DNA from: Amphibalanus amphitrite
Lineage: Eukaryota > Arthropoda > Thecostraca > Balanomorpha > Balanidae
DNA length: 64,000 nucleotides
Assembly (NCBI RefSeq): GCF_019059575.1
Contig: NW_024881595.1
Span: forward strand, 62,001-126,000
Direction: 5' to 3'
Positions 61,504 through 64,000 of the stretch are shown one piece after another. Under the pieces are notes generated by a model. It was given only the letters and a program-made list of their open reading frames with translations, was not told where the DNA came from and made no database searches. How positions within the stretch are numbered: position 1 is the first letter of the stretch; every line of letters starts with the position of its first letter. The position numbers were made by a program, and so were the translations under genes.

Positions 61504-61900
61504 CTGAATCCGTCAGAGGTCCATGCTGAGAGCTAGTCCGTGCTGCCTGCGATGACGTCTGAAGAACGATCGCCGACGAGACACCGCTGTCCGTCGGTGC
61601 TTCCGCAGCGACACCGTCGACGGTCGCTACTCACCACCCGCCGGGCGGCTCACTGGGCGGGCCGCCCCACACACACGGACACCAAGAGCCGACGCCGACG
61701 CCGACGATCGATACTCGGCGCGCGACGGCGACGACGTCACCCTCCCGGGCCGGTCCTCCCGGGCTGGTCCTCCAGCTGGGTCCTCCGCACAGTTTCTCCG
61801 CTCGGGTCCTCCGCTCGGGGGTGACTCTGTACTCGAGGATCGTCCTCCACCACCGAGAGTATGTCAGTCTTCCGCCCGAGCTCTCTGCCCGAATGTGCAC
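61504..61900 (-). other. Likely 5' UTR exon of the RING gene, with a 3-codon upstream ORF
   Basis: A GC-rich, CpG-rich stretch ends at a GTGAGC donor (61503-61498). Spliced to the acceptor before 58456 it gives ATTCAG|GATGCC, placing the start ATG one base into the next exon. Just before the donor is ATG GAC CTC TGA (61524-61513), a minimal uORF. The transcription start is unknown. Confidence 0.5.
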
Positions 61901-62015
61901 TGCACGTGAGAGTTGACTTCCGCGGTGGCCCTTTACAAAACCCCTCCTTCGGCTGTCCTCTCTGGGTGGTCCTCCCTTGGACAGGCGTCCTCTCCCGAGT
62001 CCTCCTCTCTTGGAT
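61738..62015. repeat. TCCTCC-rich repeats (GGAGGA on the RING-gene sense strand)
   Basis: Eight or so irregularly spaced GGTCCTCC/GTCCTCTC motifs straddle the inferred 5' UTR exon and its upstream flank. Confidence 0.55.
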
Positions 62016-63654
62016 GACCCTTCTCTCGAAAGAAGGTGTTTAGCCCAGGATAATTATACACTCTTGATCTTGCACGGAAGTGTTCCGAGAGATGTTCTTC
62101 GTCGGGATGGTTCGTTTGTTGGAGTAAAACTTTCTGTCTTTGGCTACTTTTCCAGGCGTATATCATCTGCCAGAGGTTTCTATTGCAGGAGGAATCACAC
62201 CTGTCATAGTTTTTGTCGCTTATGATATAGCATAAGGTGAAAAATGATAGCCTGCTGATAATAAGACACATGTCGCCTAATTCCGATTTCCGACACGCTT
62301 CTGCGTTATTCGAACACCAAGCGCGTGTGGTTGATGACGTCATCTGATTTGTCTCCTCGGTTGTCGTCAGACACCGAACAAACGGCCAACAATTTACGGC
62401 CACGCAACCCTCGGCAAAATCGAGTTAAACGGATGGTCACAGCTTAGTCCTGAACTGCCAACAACGGCTCCCTGAGGCATCACAGAGGGCGCCAACATGG
62501 GAACTGAGGAACTTAGAGGAGAAAAGACGAGGACGAGCATCTTCATGCATATAGCGTTTGTCATTGGCTTGGCTTTAAGACCCTTTGGTGAGTAAACTCC
62601 AAAGGCTGGCTGTGAAACACGAGTAAATCCTCTGATAGTCTGTTACAAGGCTGTTAGGTACAGCAAACACAAACCTAGCGCCTGCACGGATGTCACTTGT
62701 TGAGCCGCCTTGTAGAGCACCGCTAATCGAGAGCTTACCATTGACCCTTCCGCGGCGGGGCGGTCGCTGTGGTCGGCTTCCGGAGTGTATTCCCACGGCC
62801 ATCATATCGGATTACCGTTAGCTCGGCGGCCGAGCGTGCGACGTCGCTTGTTGCGCTCTGTTTGCCGTATCTGCGCCGCCGCCGCCGCCTCTCGTCACTG
62901 CTGCGTCATATTTGCCTCCCGCTGCCGACCTTCATTAGCGCAAATGGTGACAGCTGCGCGATAGACGCCGACGCCGAGTATATCATGCCTCGTTGACATT
63001 TGCTGCTTTATGGTGGGCGACAGACACCAAGGGCTACCGACGATTCTTGCAGGGAATGGAGAGGGCAAGACACGTTTTTTGTTTGCTTATGAGACGTGCC
63101 GAACAGGACTTACATTTTTTCGGACATTTTCTGGTCTGAGCCGGGTACGTTTAATACGCTTTATGCCCATGACAGTATAGGTAACGTTGTTTTATATGAA
63201 GCCGATGGTCGGGTTCACCTCATTCTCCGTTCCACTCACTGTCTTCAGTTACTAAACGGACTAAACGGGGTACTGGTTTCTGTTCAATAAAGGCTTAGGA
63301 ATATGCTTTTCTTGATATTCCAGTAGACTTTTCTGCACTGGTCAGGCATGTTGAGCTGACAACTCTTGCTGCTGTGTATATGTATCGAAGCTCAATTTCA
63401 ATTCAGGCACTACTGCCATTATAGGCTCGAATGTTGTTTCCAAAGGAAGAGTCATCCGAGACCGCTGTTAATTATTCATATAGGTTATTGAAGCCAAACC
63501 AAAGCCAATCTGAGCTCTATAGTCGATGCTCCGCACAAATTTGCAGACAGATCAATTGGTGCAACATTCATGCTGCAATCTGCCCCTGTTGCAATGACCG
63601 CATTTCCATCCAGCCCACGGCCCGTTTATCTCTGACCTTGAGACCGTCCCTCTC
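62016..63654. other. Upstream flank of the RING gene, no gene recognised
   Basis: No exon-like signals or family motifs. May contain the RING-gene promoter. Confidence 0.4.
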
Positions 63655-63696
63655 TGCTGTCTGCTCTTTCTCTCTCTTTCTCTTTCTCTCTTTCTC

Positions 63697-63730
<34 letters not shown>

Positions 63731-63762
63731 TTTCTCTTTCTCTTTCTCTCTTTCTCTCTCCC

Positions 63763-63829
<67 letters not shown>

Positions 63830-63862
63830 CTCTCGCTCTCTCTCCCCTCTCTCTTTTCTCTG
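63655..63862. repeat. CT-rich low-complexity tract
   Basis: CT dinucleotides mixed with CTTT and CCCT. The open frame through it (63431-63877, poly Leu/Ser/Phe) is a by-product. Confidence 0.92.
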
Positions 63863-63976
63863 ACCTTCGCCCTCTGACGTCTATCCTGGACGGGTGCTAG
63901 TTTCTGGCAGCCGGCGCTCGGCGCTCAGCTGGATCTGTTTGTGCCGCGTCCCCTGAGGCGGGTAATCTGACGGACA

Positions 63977-64000
63977 CCCGCCCCCGCCCCCGCCCCCGCC
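63977..64000. repeat. (CCCCCG)n hexamer tract at the window edge
   Basis: Four copies, continuing beyond the window. The opposite strand is a G-quadruplex-type sequence. Confidence 0.85.

Noticed and set aside
63431..63877. 148-codon frame with poly Leu/Ser/Phe
   Set aside because: Produced by the CT-rich tract; no start context or homology.

Overview
This is eukaryotic, metazoan DNA. Genes are broken into short exons with GT/AG introns, exons are markedly GC-rich with G or C at third positions, and introns and spacers carry many retroelements, MITE-like elements and simple repeats. The two recognisable genes are bilaterian. The repeat mix (Penelope-like element, CR1/L2-type LINE, TTAA-flanked MITEs, pentameric tracts) and compact coding exons suggest an invertebrate, perhaps a crustacean, but the species cannot be fixed from sequence alone.

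Region 1 (1-9163, minus strand) holds the 5' part of a melted/VEPH1 orthologue: nine coding exons reconstructed from the ATG at 9163 to 258, about 459 codons with consistent splice phases. The rest of the gene, including its C-terminal PH domain, lies beyond position 1. Intron 2 carries a 5'-truncated Penelope-like retroelement, a tRNA-derived SINE and one copy of a poly-A-tailed repeat. Intron 4 carries a minisatellite that has duplicated the exon 5 splice acceptor.

Region 2 (9164-12358) is the 3.2 kb spacer between two divergent genes. It is mostly a 1.77 kb terminal-inverted-repeat element packed with about eleven copies of an 18-bp palindrome, with a smaller GC-rich inverted-repeat element nested inside.

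Region 3 (12359-25946, plus strand) is a complete PLEKHM2 (SKIP) orthologue: 12 exons and 1221 codons plus stop, with an N-terminal RUN domain, a long disordered Ser/Pro-rich exon and a C-terminal PH module. Intron 2 contains a LINE with an intact 901-codon ORF in antisense. Intron 7 contains the first copy of a hairpin-ended, TTAA-flanked element.

Region 4 (25947-46062) has no gene I can support. It holds a probable PLEKHM2 3' UTR, an inverted-repeat MITE, a second hairpin-ended element, retroelement 3' ends, AGGTCA-rich and pyrimidine-rich repeats, a four-unit minisatellite and a 230-bp CT microsatellite.

Region 5 (46063-61900, minus strand) is a gene for a RING-finger protein of unknown name: a 5' UTR exon, then six coding exons whose phases chain together, with an IAP/MDM2-like C3HC4 RING and a KKRVTF motif in the tail. 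Its 3' end was not found. The 8 kb second intron holds the third hairpin-ended element and a perfect 48-bp-arm hairpin.

The most noteworthy non-genic signal is a family of about 1.0-1.2 kb elements (21810-22821, 28618-29800, 54544-55727, plus a possible solo end near 53450). They are flanked by TTAA/TTAT, end in G-tract/C-tract hairpins, and contain arrays of AGGTCA, the nuclear-receptor half-site. They look like non-autonomous piggyBac-type transposons.
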